Source of the DNA: JBOHDX01 sp050700835
GTDB lineage: Bacteria > Actinomycetota > Actinomycetes > Propionibacteriales > Nocardioidaceae
Direction of reading: 5' to 3'
Assembly: GCA_050700835.1 (NCBI GenBank)
Contig: JBOHDX010000114.1
Span: 20,461-84,460, forward strand
DNA: 64,000 bases
The notes below the pieces were generated by a model. The model saw nothing but the letters and a program-made list of their open reading frames with translations, was not told the origin of the DNA and ran no database searches. A program made the translations under genes and the position numbers. Below, one piece after another: positions 55,935 to 64,000 of this stretch. Positions within the stretch are counted from its first letter, which is position 1. Every line of letters starts with the position of its first letter.

Positions 55935-58436
55935 ATGTTCGAGAGGTTTACCGACCGTGCGCGTCGGGTCGTCGTCCTGGCTCAGGAAGAGGCCCGGATG
56001 CTCAGTCACAACTATATCGGCACCGAGCACATCCTCCTGGGTCTCATCCACGAGGGCGAAGGCGTTGCCGCCAAGGCCCTCGAGAGCCTGGGCATCTCGC
56101 TGGAGGCCGTGCGCGCGCAGGTGGAGGAGATCATCGGCCAAGGACCGCAGGCGCCGAGCGGGCACATCCCGTTCACGCCGCGGGCCAAGAAGGTGCTGGA
56201 GCTCAGCCTGCGTGAGGCGCTCCAACTCGGGCACAGCTATATCGGCACCGAGCACATCCTGCTCGGCCTGATCCGTGAGGGTGAGGGCGTCGCCGCCCAG
56301 GTGCTGGTCAAGCTCGGCGCCGACCTCAACCGCGTGCGCCAGCAGGTGATCCAGCTCCTCAGCGGCTACCAAGGCAAGGAGACCGCCACGAGCGGCGCTC
56401 CCGCGGAGGGCGCCCCGAGCAGCTCTCTCGTGCTCGACCAGTTCGGCCGCAACCTCACCCAGGCCGCCCGGGAGGGCAAGCTCGACCCGGTCATCGGCCG
56501 GGAGAAGGAGATCGAGCGGGTCATGCAGGTGCTGTCGCGCCGGACCAAGAACAACCCCGTCCTGATCGGGGAACCCGGGGTCGGCAAGACGACCATCGTG
56601 GAGGGGCTGGCCCAGGACATCGTGCGTGGCGACGTCCCCGAGACGTTGAAGGACAAGCAGATCTACACCCTCGACCTGGGTGCCTTGGTGGCGGGGTCTC
56701 GCTATCGCGGCGACTTCGAGGAGCGGCTGAAGAAGGTTTTGAAGGAGATCAACACCCGCGGCGACATCGTGTTGTTCATCGACGAGATCCACACGCTCGT
56801 CGGCGCGGGCGCCGCCGAGGGAGCCATCGACGCGGCCAGCATCCTCAAGCCCAAGCTCGCCCGCGGTGAGCTGCAGACGATCGGCGCGACCACGCTCGAC
56901 GAGTACCGCAAGCACCTGGAGAAGGACGCTGCGCTCGAGCGCCGGTTCCAGCCCATCCAGGTGGCCGAGCCGACGATCGCCCACACCATCGAGATGCTGA
57001 AGGGGCTACGCGACCGCTACGAAGCGCACCACCGCGTCACCATCACCGACGAGGCGCTGGTCTCGGCCGCGACGTTGGCCGACCGCTACATCTCGGACCG
57101 CTTCTTGCCGGACAAGGCGATCGACCTGATTGACGAGGCCGGCTCCCGGCTGCGGATCCGGCGCATGACCGCCCCACCGGACCTGCGCGAGTACGACGAC
57201 AAGATCGTCGAGGTGCGCCGTCGCAAGGAGGGCGCGATCGACAGCCAGGACTTCGAGGCGGCTGCGTCGCTGCGCGATGAGGAGAAGAAGCTGATCGCAG
57301 CCAAGGCCGAGCGGGAGAAGCAGTGGAAGGCCGGCGACATGGACGTCGTGGCCGAGGTCGATGAGGAGCTCATCGCGGAGGTCCTGGCAACCGCGACCGG
57401 CATCCCGATCGTCAAGCTGACCGAGGAGGAGTCCGGTCGACTGCTGCGCATGGAGGACGAGCTGCACAAGCGCGTCATCGGTCAGGACGAGGCAATCAAG
57501 GCCCTGTCGCGTGCGATCCGGCGTACCCGCGCGGGGTTGAAGGACCCGCGCCGGCCCGGGGGGTCGTTCATCTTCGCCGGTCCCTCGGGGGTCGGCAAGA
57601 CATGGCTGTCCAAGGCCCTCGCGAACTTCCTGTTCGGCGATGACGACGCACTGATCCAGCTCGACATGAGCGAGTTCTCCGAGAAGCACACGGTCTCGCG
57701 GCTGTTCGGTTCGCCGCCCGGCTACGTCGGCTACGAGGAGGGCGGCCAGCTCACCGAGAAGGTCCGCCGCAAGCCGTTCTCGGTGGTGCTGTTCGACGAG
57801 GTCGAGAAGGCCCACCCGGACATCTTCAACTCGCTGTTGCAGATCCTGGAAGAGGGTCGTCTCACCGACAGCCAGGGTCGTGTCGTCGACTTCAAGAACA
57901 CCGTCATCATCATGACGACAAACCTCGGTACCAAGGACATCACCCGTGGCGTCAACCTCGGGTTCGCGCAAGCCAGCGACACCATCGGCTCCTACGAGCG
58001 GATGAAGGCCAAGGTCTCCGACGAGCTCAAGCAGCACTTCCGGCCGGAGTTCCTCAACCGCGTCGACGAGATCGTGGTGTTCCCGCCGCTGACCCAGGAC
58101 GAGGTCATCAATATGGTCGACATGATGCTCAGCTCGGTGGAGGCGCGGTTGAAGGACCGCGACATGGCGCTCGAGCTGAGCCAGCCCGCCAAGGTGCTGC
58201 TCGCGACCCGCGGCTTCGACCCCGTGCTCGGCGCGCGCCCGTTGCGGCGCACGATCCAGCGCGAGATCGAGGACACGCTGGCCGAGAAGCTGCTGTACGG
58301 CGAGTTGCGACCGGGTCAGATCGTGCTCGTCGACGTCGACGGTGAGGGTCCGGAGGCCTCGTTCACGTTCGAGGGCATGTCCAAGGGCGAGATCCCGGAC
58401 GTGGCGCCGGTGGAGCCGGCCACGAGCGCGGACTGA
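55935..58436 (+). CDS. clpC: ATP-dependent Clp protease ATP-binding subunit ClpC
   Basis: An 833-residue HSP100 unfoldase. It has two N-terminal Clp_N repeats (FERFTDRARRVVVLAQEEAR, and the twice-used YIGTEHILLGLI), D1 with Walker A GEPGVGKTTIVEGLAQ, a UVR/middle region (AIDSQDFEAAASLRDEEKKL), D2 with Walker A GPSGVGKTWLSKALA, and the ClpP-contacting loop around VNLGFAQA. It feeds proteins to ClpP1P2. ATG 55935 with GAGGAG 6 nt upstream is chosen over GTG 55932. The 3' end overlaps the convergent mutY by 74 bp. Confidence 0.96.
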   Translation: MFERFTDRARRVVVLAQEEARMLSHNYIGTEHILLGLIHEGEGVAAKALESLGISLEAVRAQVEEIIGQGPQAPSGHIPFTPRAKKVLELSLREALQLGHSYIGTEHILLGLIREGEGVAAQVLVKLGADLNRVRQQVIQLLSGYQGKETATSGAPAEGAPSSSLVLDQFGRNLTQAAREGKLDPVIGREKEIERVMQVLSRRTKNNPVLIGEPGVGKTTIVEGLAQDIVRGDVPETLKDKQIYTLDLGALVAGSRYRGDFEERLKKVLKEINTRGDIVLFIDEIHTLVGAGAAEGAIDAASILKPKLARGELQTIGATTLDEYRKHLEKDAALERRFQPIQVAEPTIAHTIEMLKGLRDRYEAHHRVTITDEALVSAATLADRYISDRFLPDKAIDLIDEAGSRLRIRRMTAPPDLREYDDKIVEVRRRKEGAIDSQDFEAAASLRDEEKKLIAAKAEREKQWKAGDMDVVAEVDEELIAEVLATATGIPIVKLTEEESGRLLRMEDELHKRVIGQDEAIKALSRAIRRTRAGLKDPRRPGGSFIFAGPSGVGKTWLSKALANFLFGDDDALIQLDMSEFSEKHTVSRLFGSPPGYVGYEEGGQLTEKVRRKPFSVVLFDEVEKAHPDIFNSLLQILEEGRLTDSQGRVVDFKNTVIIMTTNLGTKDITRGVNLGFAQASDTIGSYERMKAKVSDELKQHFRPEFLNRVDEIVVFPPLTQDEVINMVDMMLSSVEARLKDRDMALELSQPAKVLLATRGFDPVLGARPLRRTIQREIEDTLAEKLLYGELRPGQIVLVDVDGEGPEASFTFEGMSKGEIPDVAPVEPATSAD

Positions 58437-59316
58437 CTTCCGTGCCGCGCGGGAGCGCATAGCGGTCGTCGTGGAGCGGCTCGACGAGTCCGTCCGACAC
58501 GAGTCCGTCGAGTGCGCGCTCGCGCTGCACGCCGTCTGACCAGGCAGCCTCGAGAGCCGAGCGGGGCGCGGGCCCCTGCCGGTCCCTCACCACCGCCAGC
58601 AGGCGGCCGCGGCACTGCCGGTCAGTTCCGTCGTAGCTCTGGCGCCGCCGCGGCGGACCGGCGTACGCCGGGTGTCCGAGGGCACGCCACTGGCAGGCGT
58701 CGGCGATCGGGCAGTCCGTGCACCGTGGAGCCGCGGCCGTGCACACCAGAGCCCCGAGTTCCATCACCGCCACTGCCCACTGGGCGGCGGTCGACGGGTC
58801 GGCCGGCATCAGGCCGGCGGCGCGACGCCGCTCCGCGACCGTGAGCGACCCGGACGGAAACTCCGTTCCGACCACGACCCGGCTCAGGACCCGACGCACG
58901 TTCGTGTCGAGCACGACGTGTCGTTGACCGAACGCGAACGACGCGATCGCGGCGGCGGTGTAGTCGCCCACCCCCGGCAGTGCCCGCAGCGCGCCGATGG
59001 TGCTGGGGACCTGACCGGAGTGTCGCTCGGTGATGACGGTCGCGGCTGCGTGCAGCCGCAGGGCACGTCGCGGGTAGCCGAGTCGGCCCCAGGCGCGAAT
59101 GGCCGCCCCCGCCGGCTCGGCCGCCAGGTTAGCGGGCCGCGGCCACTGCGCGGCCCAGGCCGCGTAGACGGGCAGGACGCGCGCCACCGGCGTCTGCTGG
59201 AGCATGAACTCCGACATCATCACCGGCCAGGCACCGACGCCCGGACGTCGCCAAGGCAGGTCGCGCGCGTGCGCGGCGTACCACGACAGGAGCGGCGTCC
59301 GCAGGTCGGCAGTCAT
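58363..59316 (-). CDS. mutY: A/G-specific adenine glycosylase
   Basis: A 317-residue base-excision repair enzyme removing adenine opposite 8-oxoguanine. It has the catalytic Glu in SEFMLQQTPVARV, the HhH motif LPGVGDYTAAAIASFAFG, the catalytic Asp in VVLDTNVRRVLSRV and the 4Fe-4S loop with C-x6-C-x2-C-x5-C spacing (CTAAAPRCTDCPIADAC). The C-terminal 8-oxoG recognition domain is short. ATG 59316 overlaps the stop of the upstream glucosidase gene (ATGA). The last 24 codons are antisense to clpC. Confidence 0.93.
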   Translation of the reverse strand: MTADLRTPLLSWYAAHARDLPWRRPGVGAWPVMMSEFMLQQTPVARVLPVYAAWAAQWPRPANLAAEPAGAAIRAWGRLGYPRRALRLHAAATVITERHSGQVPSTIGALRALPGVGDYTAAAIASFAFGQRHVVLDTNVRRVLSRVVVGTEFPSGSLTVAERRRAAGLMPADPSTAAQWAVAVMELGALVCTAAAPRCTDCPIADACQWRALGHPAYAGPPRRRQSYDGTDRQCRGRLLAVVRDRQGPAPRSALEAAWSDGVQRERALDGLVSDGLVEPLHDDRYALPRGTEVSPRSWPAPPAPRPGSRPWTCPRT

Positions 59317-61418
59317 CGGTCGACGATCGTGCCACGGACCCCTTCGACCCGGACACGCACGTCGTCGGCCGTGCAGCCGACCACGAGGTCGTCGGGGTTC
59401 AGCGTGACGTCGAGCGTTCCGTTGCCGACCCGGAGACCGGTCACGTGCACCCGGCCGAACGGACGTTGCGTCGACGGTGCCAGCACAACGTCGCCCGACG
59501 GCACGTCGACCTGCAGCCCCAGCGTGGCGGTCAGTCCCGCGACCGATGCGGCGGCGGCCCAGGCCTGTGGCCGGCAGGCGGCCGGGTAGGGCGTCGGGCT
59601 GGCCACGTCGCTGCGGGCGTCGCCCCCGAACAGCTCCGGTAGCCGGTGGTCGAACGCCGGCGCCGCGTCGGTGAGGCCTCGGAGCAGGGCGGTCGCCTGC
59701 CGGCTGAACCCCTCCTTGGCCAGCCCGAGCGCCGCGATGGCGGTGTCGTGCGGCCACACCGTTCCCCCGTGGTACGACAGCCGGGCGTACCGCCGTGAGC
59801 GGTTGGACAACGTGCGGAGCCCGAAGCCGGAGTCCATGTCCACGCCCGACAGCCGATCGGCGACGTGACCGGCCTGGTCGCCGTCGAGGATGCCGGTGCC
59901 GAGCAGGTGAGCCATGTTCGAGGCCACCGAGTTCACTGCCCGGCCAGCCGCGTCCAAGGCGACCGCGGGGTACGGTCCGCGTTCGTCCGCCACCCAGAAC
60001 GACTCCGCGAACCGGCACCGCAGCGTCTCGGCCCAGGCCCGCCACCGGTCGGCACCGGGGCGGTCGAACGCCTCGAGCAGCATGGCGCCGTCGCGGGCTG
60101 CGGCATAGGCGTACCCCTGTACCTCGGACAGAGCAATCGGCGCCTCGGCTAGCCGGCCGTCTGCCCACTGGATCGAGTCGTGCGAGTCCTTCCAGCCTTG
60201 GTTGCTCAGGCCGTGACCCGAGTGGTCGACGTAGCGCAGGAACCCGTCCGACGACGCCGATGCCTCCAACCAGGCGAGACACTGCTCAGCCGCCGGGAGC
60301 AGGTGCGAGACCTCGGCTCGGGGCGCACCCCATCGCCAGGCGTCCGCAAGCAGGCTGACCCACAGCGGCGTCGCGTCCACCGACCCGTAGTAGCGCGGGG
60401 GCAGCGACATCGTCCCCAGCCGCAACGGCGCGCGGCGTACCTCGTGCAGGATCTTGCCGGGCTCCTCCTCGGTCTCGGCGTGGCGCTCGGTGCCCTGCCG
60501 GCGAGCGAGCACGCGCAGGGTGGACAGGGCCAGCTGAGTGCCCAAGGGCAGCAGCATCCGAGCCGCCCACAGCGAGTCGCGTCCGAACAGGGTGAGGAAC
60601 CACGGACTGCCGGCGGCGAGGAAGACGTCGTCGCTGTCGGTGTCGGCGAGCAGCAGCCCGGTGAGGTCGGCCAGACTGCGCTGGAGCACGCAGGTCAGCC
60701 GGGGATCATCGCTGCTGACCTGGGGGGCCGTCCAGGGGACACGGGTGGCGCCGGTGAACTCCAGCCGCTCGGCCGGCTGGTGCCGTGCCCTCAAAGTGAC
60801 CTCGAACGACTGCCCCGTGGTGAGCACGAACGACCAGCGCAGGGTGCCGCTGACAGCGTCCACCTCCCGGGGACAGGGCGCGGCAGACAAGGTGACCGTC
60901 TCGCCGTCGAGCTGCCAGCACAGCGTGTCGGGTCCGGCGGTGGGGCGCAGCGCGGGTTCCATGCCGCCGCTCTTGACCACATCCATGCCGGCCAAGTCGC
61001 TGGACACCGTCACCTGCAGCCCGACGACGACCTCGCCCTGCGCGGCCGAGCTCACCCAGATGCGCTCGAGCAGCTCGCCCGCCCCCAGCTTGCGGTCCCG
61101 GTCGACGTAGATGGTCGGGTCGGCGACATCGTCCCCCAACGTCCTTGACACCCCCACAAAGGCGGCGCCGTCGGGCGCCAGCGTGCGGTGCGCGACCGCG
61201 GCCGGCTCGTCGGCGCCCACGCGCAGCAGCAGGCAGGACAAGGCCCGCCTGTCACCGTGGAACCAGCCCTGCGCACCGCCCGGCCGGATCTGTCCGTCGG
61301 TGCCCGACAGGGCGAGCCCCGGCGCGCGTACGCAGGACACCAGGTCGTGCAGGTACGGCTGGGTCTCGCCCGCGATGCCGGTTGACAAAGCATCAGACGT
61401 GCGGGAGATTTCCGGCAT
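59313..61418 (-). CDS. Glycogen-debranching-type (amylo-alpha-1,6-glucosidase-like) enzyme
   Basis: A 701-residue protein. The N-terminal beta domain fits the bacterial glycogen debranching N-terminal family (PYLHDLVSCVRAPGLALSGT, GWFHGDRRALSCLLL) and the C-terminal (alpha/alpha)6 barrel contains FLTLFGRDSLWAARMLLPLG, YYGSVDATPLWVSLLADAW, GWKDSHDSIQWADGR and YHGGTVWPHDTAIAA, with candidate acid residues. It is cytosolic, with no signal peptide. Probably acts on an alpha-glucan or glucoside delivered by the adjacent sugar ABC importer. ATG 61418 replaces a longer ORF that would read through the operator. Confidence 0.85.
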   Translation of the reverse strand: MPEISRTSDALSTGIAGETQPYLHDLVSCVRAPGLALSGTDGQIRPGGAQGWFHGDRRALSCLLLRVGADEPAAVAHRTLAPDGAAFVGVSRTLGDDVADPTIYVDRDRKLGAGELLERIWVSSAAQGEVVVGLQVTVSSDLAGMDVVKSGGMEPALRPTAGPDTLCWQLDGETVTLSAAPCPREVDAVSGTLRWSFVLTTGQSFEVTLRARHQPAERLEFTGATRVPWTAPQVSSDDPRLTCVLQRSLADLTGLLLADTDSDDVFLAAGSPWFLTLFGRDSLWAARMLLPLGTQLALSTLRVLARRQGTERHAETEEEPGKILHEVRRAPLRLGTMSLPPRYYGSVDATPLWVSLLADAWRWGAPRAEVSHLLPAAEQCLAWLEASASSDGFLRYVDHSGHGLSNQGWKDSHDSIQWADGRLAEAPIALSEVQGYAYAAARDGAMLLEAFDRPGADRWRAWAETLRCRFAESFWVADERGPYPAVALDAAGRAVNSVASNMAHLLGTGILDGDQAGHVADRLSGVDMDSGFGLRTLSNRSRRYARLSYHGGTVWPHDTAIAALGLAKEGFSRQATALLRGLTDAAPAFDHRLPELFGGDARSDVASPTPYPAACRPQAWAAAASVAGLTATLGLQVDVPSGDVVLAPSTQRPFGRVHVTGLRVGNGTLDVTLNPDDLVVGCTADDVRVRVEGVRGTIVDR

Positions 61419-61425
61419 AACGACA

Positions 61426-61441
61426 GTTTGATCGTTCAAAC
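61426..61441. promoter_or_regulatory. LacI-type operator
   Basis: GTTTGATCGTTCAAAC has 6-bp arms (GTTTGA and TCAAAC) around TCGT. It lies 7 bp upstream of the glucosidase start and 32 bp upstream of the LacI start, so one site can control both directions. LacI-family operators commonly have this length and symmetry. Confidence 0.75.
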
Positions 61442-61473
61442 GGCGCATCGTCAACGCTCCCGGTGAGGTACTG

Positions 61474-62556
61474 ATGTCCGACTCCCGGTCCGAGGGTCTC
61501 AGGTCGGGCCTGTCCGTGACCATCGACGCAGTGGCCCATGCCGCCGGGGTGTCCCGGCAGACGGTGTCCAACGCCCTCAACGCCCCGGAGCGGCTGCGGC
61601 CCGAGACACTCACCTCGGTGCTCGACACGATCTCGTGTCTGGGCTACCGCCCCAACCGGGCCGCTCGGTCCCTGCGTACCCGCGCGTCGAAGCTGGTCGG
61701 CCTGCGCGTCAACCCGGCGCCGACGGGCAGCGCCGGCTCGCTGCTCGACCGGTTCCTGCACGCGCTGGTCGAGCAGTCGGTCGGGGCCGGCTACAACCTG
61801 CTGGCCTTCACGCCGATGGACCCCCGCGACGAGCTGTCGGGGTTCCAGGAGCTGCTCTCCACCACGGCGGTCGACGCATTCGTCCTGACCGACACGCACC
61901 GGGGTGACCGACGGCTCGAGTGGTTAGCCGACCAAGAAGCGCGGTTCGTGGCGTTCGGTCGCCCCTGGGACGAGTCCCTCGGTCACCCTTGGGTGGACGT
62001 GGACGGCGCGCAGGGCTCAGCGTTGGCGGTGCAGCACCTGATCGAGCAGGGACACCACCGGATCGGGTTCCTTGGCTGGCCCGCCGACTCCGACGTCGGC
62101 GAGGACCGCCGGGTCGGGTGGCAGCGCGCCTGCGAACGCGCGGGGCTGCCGACCGGCGGACTGGTGGCGCACTCTCTTGACGACATCAAGGCGGCCGGCC
62201 GCGCCGCCGCCGGACTGCTGGATGCCGCGCAGCCGCCGACCGCCCTCGTCTGCGCCAGCGACACCCTTGCGCTCGGTGTGTTCGCCCTGCTGTACGAGCG
62301 GGGGCTACGGCCCGGCCGGGACGTCGCCGTGTCGGGTTTCGACGACACACCCGCCGCCGCCGTCGTCCCCGTCGGACTCACGTCGGTCCGCCAACCGCTG
62401 GAGGACGTCGCCACCGCGATCGTCGACCGGCTCATGTCGTTGCTGTCGGCGGAGTCCGCGCGCGGACGCCGGCCGACATCACGGGGGGCGCTGCTCGCGC
62501 CCACACTCGTCGTCCGCGGCTCGACCGAGGGCCGCATCCCCTGGGAGGACAGATGA
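61474..62556 (+). CDS. LacI family transcriptional regulator
   Basis: A 360-residue repressor. It has the HTH TIDAVAHAAGVSRQTVSNAL, the hinge NRAARSLRTRAS and a periplasmic-binding-like sugar domain (FVAFGRPWDESLGHPWVDVD, DRRVGWQRACERAGL, VSGFDDTPAAAVV). GAGGT lies about 6 nt before ATG 61474. It probably represses the glucosidase/mutY transcript and its own operon with the sugar importer, released by an oligosaccharide. The stop overlaps the lipoprotein start (ATGA). Confidence 0.93.
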   Translation: MSDSRSEGLRSGLSVTIDAVAHAAGVSRQTVSNALNAPERLRPETLTSVLDTISCLGYRPNRAARSLRTRASKLVGLRVNPAPTGSAGSLLDRFLHALVEQSVGAGYNLLAFTPMDPRDELSGFQELLSTTAVDAFVLTDTHRGDRRLEWLADQEARFVAFGRPWDESLGHPWVDVDGAQGSALAVQHLIEQGHHRIGFLGWPADSDVGEDRRVGWQRACERAGLPTGGLVAHSLDDIKAAGRAAAGLLDAAQPPTALVCASDTLALGVFALLYERGLRPGRDVAVSGFDDTPAAAVVPVGLTSVRQPLEDVATAIVDRLMSLLSAESARGRRPTSRGALLAPTLVVRGSTEGRIPWEDR

Positions 62557-63800
62557 AACACCGTAGAACGTCAGCAGCCGTCGGTGGCGGCCTCGCTCTG
62601 GTCCTGTCGTTGGCCGCGTGTGGCAACGGCTTCAGCTCGGGCAACAAGACGGGCGCTCCGCAGTCTCAGAGCGGCCCGGTCACCCTCAACATGATCATCG
62701 CCTCCAGCGGGGACGCCGAGACCAACGCCGTGACGTCGGCGGTGAAGGCGTGGGAGGCCAAGACCGGCAACACGGTCAAGATCACACCGTCGAGCGACAT
62801 CCAGACCGACCTGGCGAAGTCGTTCGCGTCCTCGTCGCCGGCCGATCTTATGTACATCGACGCCGGCACGTTCGCGACGTACGCCTCGCAGGGCGCGCTC
62901 TATCCCTACGCCCAGACGGAGTCGTTCGCCGGCGACGTCTACCCCTCGTTGAAGCAGACTTTCACCTACAACGGCAAGTACTACTGCGTCCCGAAAGACT
63001 TCTCGACGCTCGGCTTGATCATCAACACCGACATGTGGAAGCAGGCCGGGCTGACCAACGCCGACATACCCAAGACGTGGGACCAGCTCGACGCCGTCGC
63101 CAAGAAGCTGACCACCTCGTCGCACGTCGGCCTGTCGATCAGCCCGACCCGGGACCGCGTGGGCGCGTTCATGGTCCAGTCAGGCGGCTGGCTCGTGAAT
63201 GCCGACGGCACGCAGGCGACTGCGGACTCCACCGCCAACGTCACCGCGCTGTCGTACGTGAAGAAGCTGCTGGACCAGGGTGTGATGAAGTGGTCGAGCG
63301 ATCTGGACACGGGTTGGGGCGGCGAGGCCTTCGGCACCGGCAAGGCCGCCATGACCATCGAGGGCAACTGGATCGACGGCGCCATGAAGAGCGACTACCC
63401 GAAGGTGCACTACCAGGTCGCCCCTCTCCCGTCCGGTCCCGCCGGGAGCGGCACCCTGCTGTTTACGCAGTGCTGGGGTGTGTCGAGCAAGAGCCCCGCG
63501 CAGCAGCAGGCGATCGACCTGATCAAGGCCCTCACCACCGGGAAGCAGGAGCTCAGCAACGCCAAGGCCTTCGGGGTCATGCCGGCGCTGCCGTCGGTGA
63601 AGTCGCAGTACCAGCAGCAGAACCCGCAAGACGCTGCCTTCATCACCGCCGCCGCACAAGGCAAGGGGCCGATCTCGCTGCCGGGCTTCGCCGCAGTGCT
63701 GTCCGACTTCGACAGCCAGCTCGCCGGCCTGGCCAAGGCGGATCCGACGACGATCCTCGCCTCGGTGCAGAAGAACGCACTGGCCGCCCTGACCAAGTGA
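62553..63800 (+). CDS. Sugar ABC transporter substrate-binding lipoprotein
   Basis: A 415-residue MalE-type (family 1) extracellular binding protein. The lipoprotein signal ends LALVLSLAAC (Cys23), followed by a Ser/Gly/Gln linker and the domain beginning VTLNMIIASSGDAETNAVTS, with FTYNGKYYCVPKDFSTLGLI and AAMTIEGNWIDGAM in the ligand cleft. ATG 62553 overlaps the LacI stop. With the adjacent debranching-type enzyme an alpha-glucan oligosaccharide is a reasonable ligand, but this is inferred from context. Confidence 0.92.
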   Translation: MKHRRTSAAVGGGLALVLSLAACGNGFSSGNKTGAPQSQSGPVTLNMIIASSGDAETNAVTSAVKAWEAKTGNTVKITPSSDIQTDLAKSFASSSPADLMYIDAGTFATYASQGALYPYAQTESFAGDVYPSLKQTFTYNGKYYCVPKDFSTLGLIINTDMWKQAGLTNADIPKTWDQLDAVAKKLTTSSHVGLSISPTRDRVGAFMVQSGGWLVNADGTQATADSTANVTALSYVKKLLDQGVMKWSSDLDTGWGGEAFGTGKAAMTIEGNWIDGAMKSDYPKVHYQVAPLPSGPAGSGTLLFTQCWGVSSKSPAQQQAIDLIKALTTGKQELSNAKAFGVMPALPSVKSQYQQQNPQDAAFITAAAQGKGPISLPGFAAVLSDFDSQLAGLAKADPTTILASVQKNALAALTK

Positions 63801-63807
63801 TCGCCAA

Positions 63808-64000
63808 GTGACGGCACAGTCGCGGGTGCCTCGCCGTCGGACCCGATGGCGGGGTCGACAGGGGCTGCGCAGCAACGAGCAGGTTGCGGGGTGGCTGTTC
63901 GTCGCCCCGATGATCGTGATCCTGGGACTGTTCCTGGTCCTGCCGATCGTGATGGCCGCCTGGGTGAGCCTGTTGAACTGGGCGCCGGCGAACGGAGACC
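63808..64000 (+). CDS. Sugar ABC transporter permease, MalF type (N-terminal part)
   Basis: The frame runs off the window end after 64 codons. It starts VTAQSRVPRRRTRWRGRQGL, a basic cytoplasmic lead, then the first helix VAGWLFVAPMIVILGLFLVL and PIVMAAWVSLLNW, the usual opening of MalF/UgpA-type permeases. It begins 7 bp after the binding-protein stop, so it belongs to the LacI-controlled importer operon. Confidence 0.87.
   Translation, partial: MTAQSRVPRRRTRWRGRQGLRSNEQVAGWLFVAPMIVILGLFLVLPIVMAAWVSLLNWAPANGD

Noticed and set aside
59313..61628. Longer 771-residue version of the debranching-type enzyme starting at 61628
   Set aside because: The extra 70 codons would cover the LacI operator and the start of the divergent LacI gene; family homology begins after ATG 61418.
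1..64000. tRNA, rRNA or prophage attachment sites
   Set aside because: No cloverleaf-like tRNA sequence, rRNA segment, integrase or att-like duplication was recognised on either strand by eye; a tRNAscan or Infernal run would be the proper test.

Overview
The window is high-GC DNA with frequent GTG starts and gene families typical of Actinomycetota: Lsr2, ClpC1-type ClpC, DUF3180, DUF2342 metalloprotease, OpuB importers and LAL-type LuxR regulators. The stretch from about 30.9 to 59.3 kb is collinear with the Mycobacterium tuberculosis block running from ppa (Rv3628) to mutY (Rv3589): ppa, dacB, DUF2342, tilS, hpt, ftsH, folE, folP, folB, folK, DUF3180, a membrane protein, DUF2520, panC, coaX, lysS, lsr2, clpC, mutY. 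The genus cannot be fixed from the sequence. No rRNA, tRNA, CRISPR array, prophage or intact transposase is seen.

Layout. 1-5.1 kb: a branched-chain amino acid type (Liv) ABC importer operon, entering at the C-terminus of its binding protein and ending with a creatinase/Xaa-Pro-dipeptidase-like protein whose metal site is degraded. 5.2-12.1 kb: a secreted possible cupredoxin with a small DUF4242-like partner, a large LuxR/ATPase regulator divergent from an MFS exporter, a sulfotransferase and a DksA/TraR zinc-finger protein. 12.3-19.7 kb: a flavin disulfide reductase divergent from NDH-2, an acyl-CoA oxidase divergent from a sirtuin, and a 14-TM type MFS exporter. 19.8-22.2 kb: a decayed ABC exporter whose ATPase is split by a 440-bp insertion and whose permease has a one-base frameshift. 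22.2-22.7 kb: a repeat-rich gap. 22.7-27.2 kb: a tightly coupled Baeyer-Villiger monooxygenase / P450 / quinone oxidoreductase operon divergent from a TetR repressor (EthA/EthR-like layout), followed by phosphoglucomutase. 28.8-29.5 kb: a second repeat-rich gap ahead of an NlpC/P60 cell-wall hydrolase.

30.9-59.3 kb is the conserved housekeeping block: cell wall, tRNA modification, purine salvage, FtsH, folate, pantothenate/CoA, LysRS, Lsr2 and ClpC. It differs from the M. tuberculosis order in three visible ways. An orphan response regulator on the opposite strand sits between folE and folP. panD is missing between panC and coaX. An 8-kb segment (43.1-51.0 kb) lies between the membrane-protein gene and the DUF2520 gene; it holds an OpuB osmolyte importer, an orphan NuoD-like protein, two bPH2 membrane proteins and a MidA/NDUFAF7-like methyltransferase. 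The window closes with mutY coupled to a glycogen-debranching-type enzyme, a LacI regulator with a clear operator, and a sugar ABC importer that runs off the end.

Two themes run through the window. First, many operon-leading genes have no Shine-Dalgarno sequence but carry a TANNNT box 6-8 nt before the start codon, which points to widespread leaderless mRNAs; this decides several starts. Second, gaps between operons repeatedly hold short tandem repeats and long inverted repeats, some sharing arms between distant loci.
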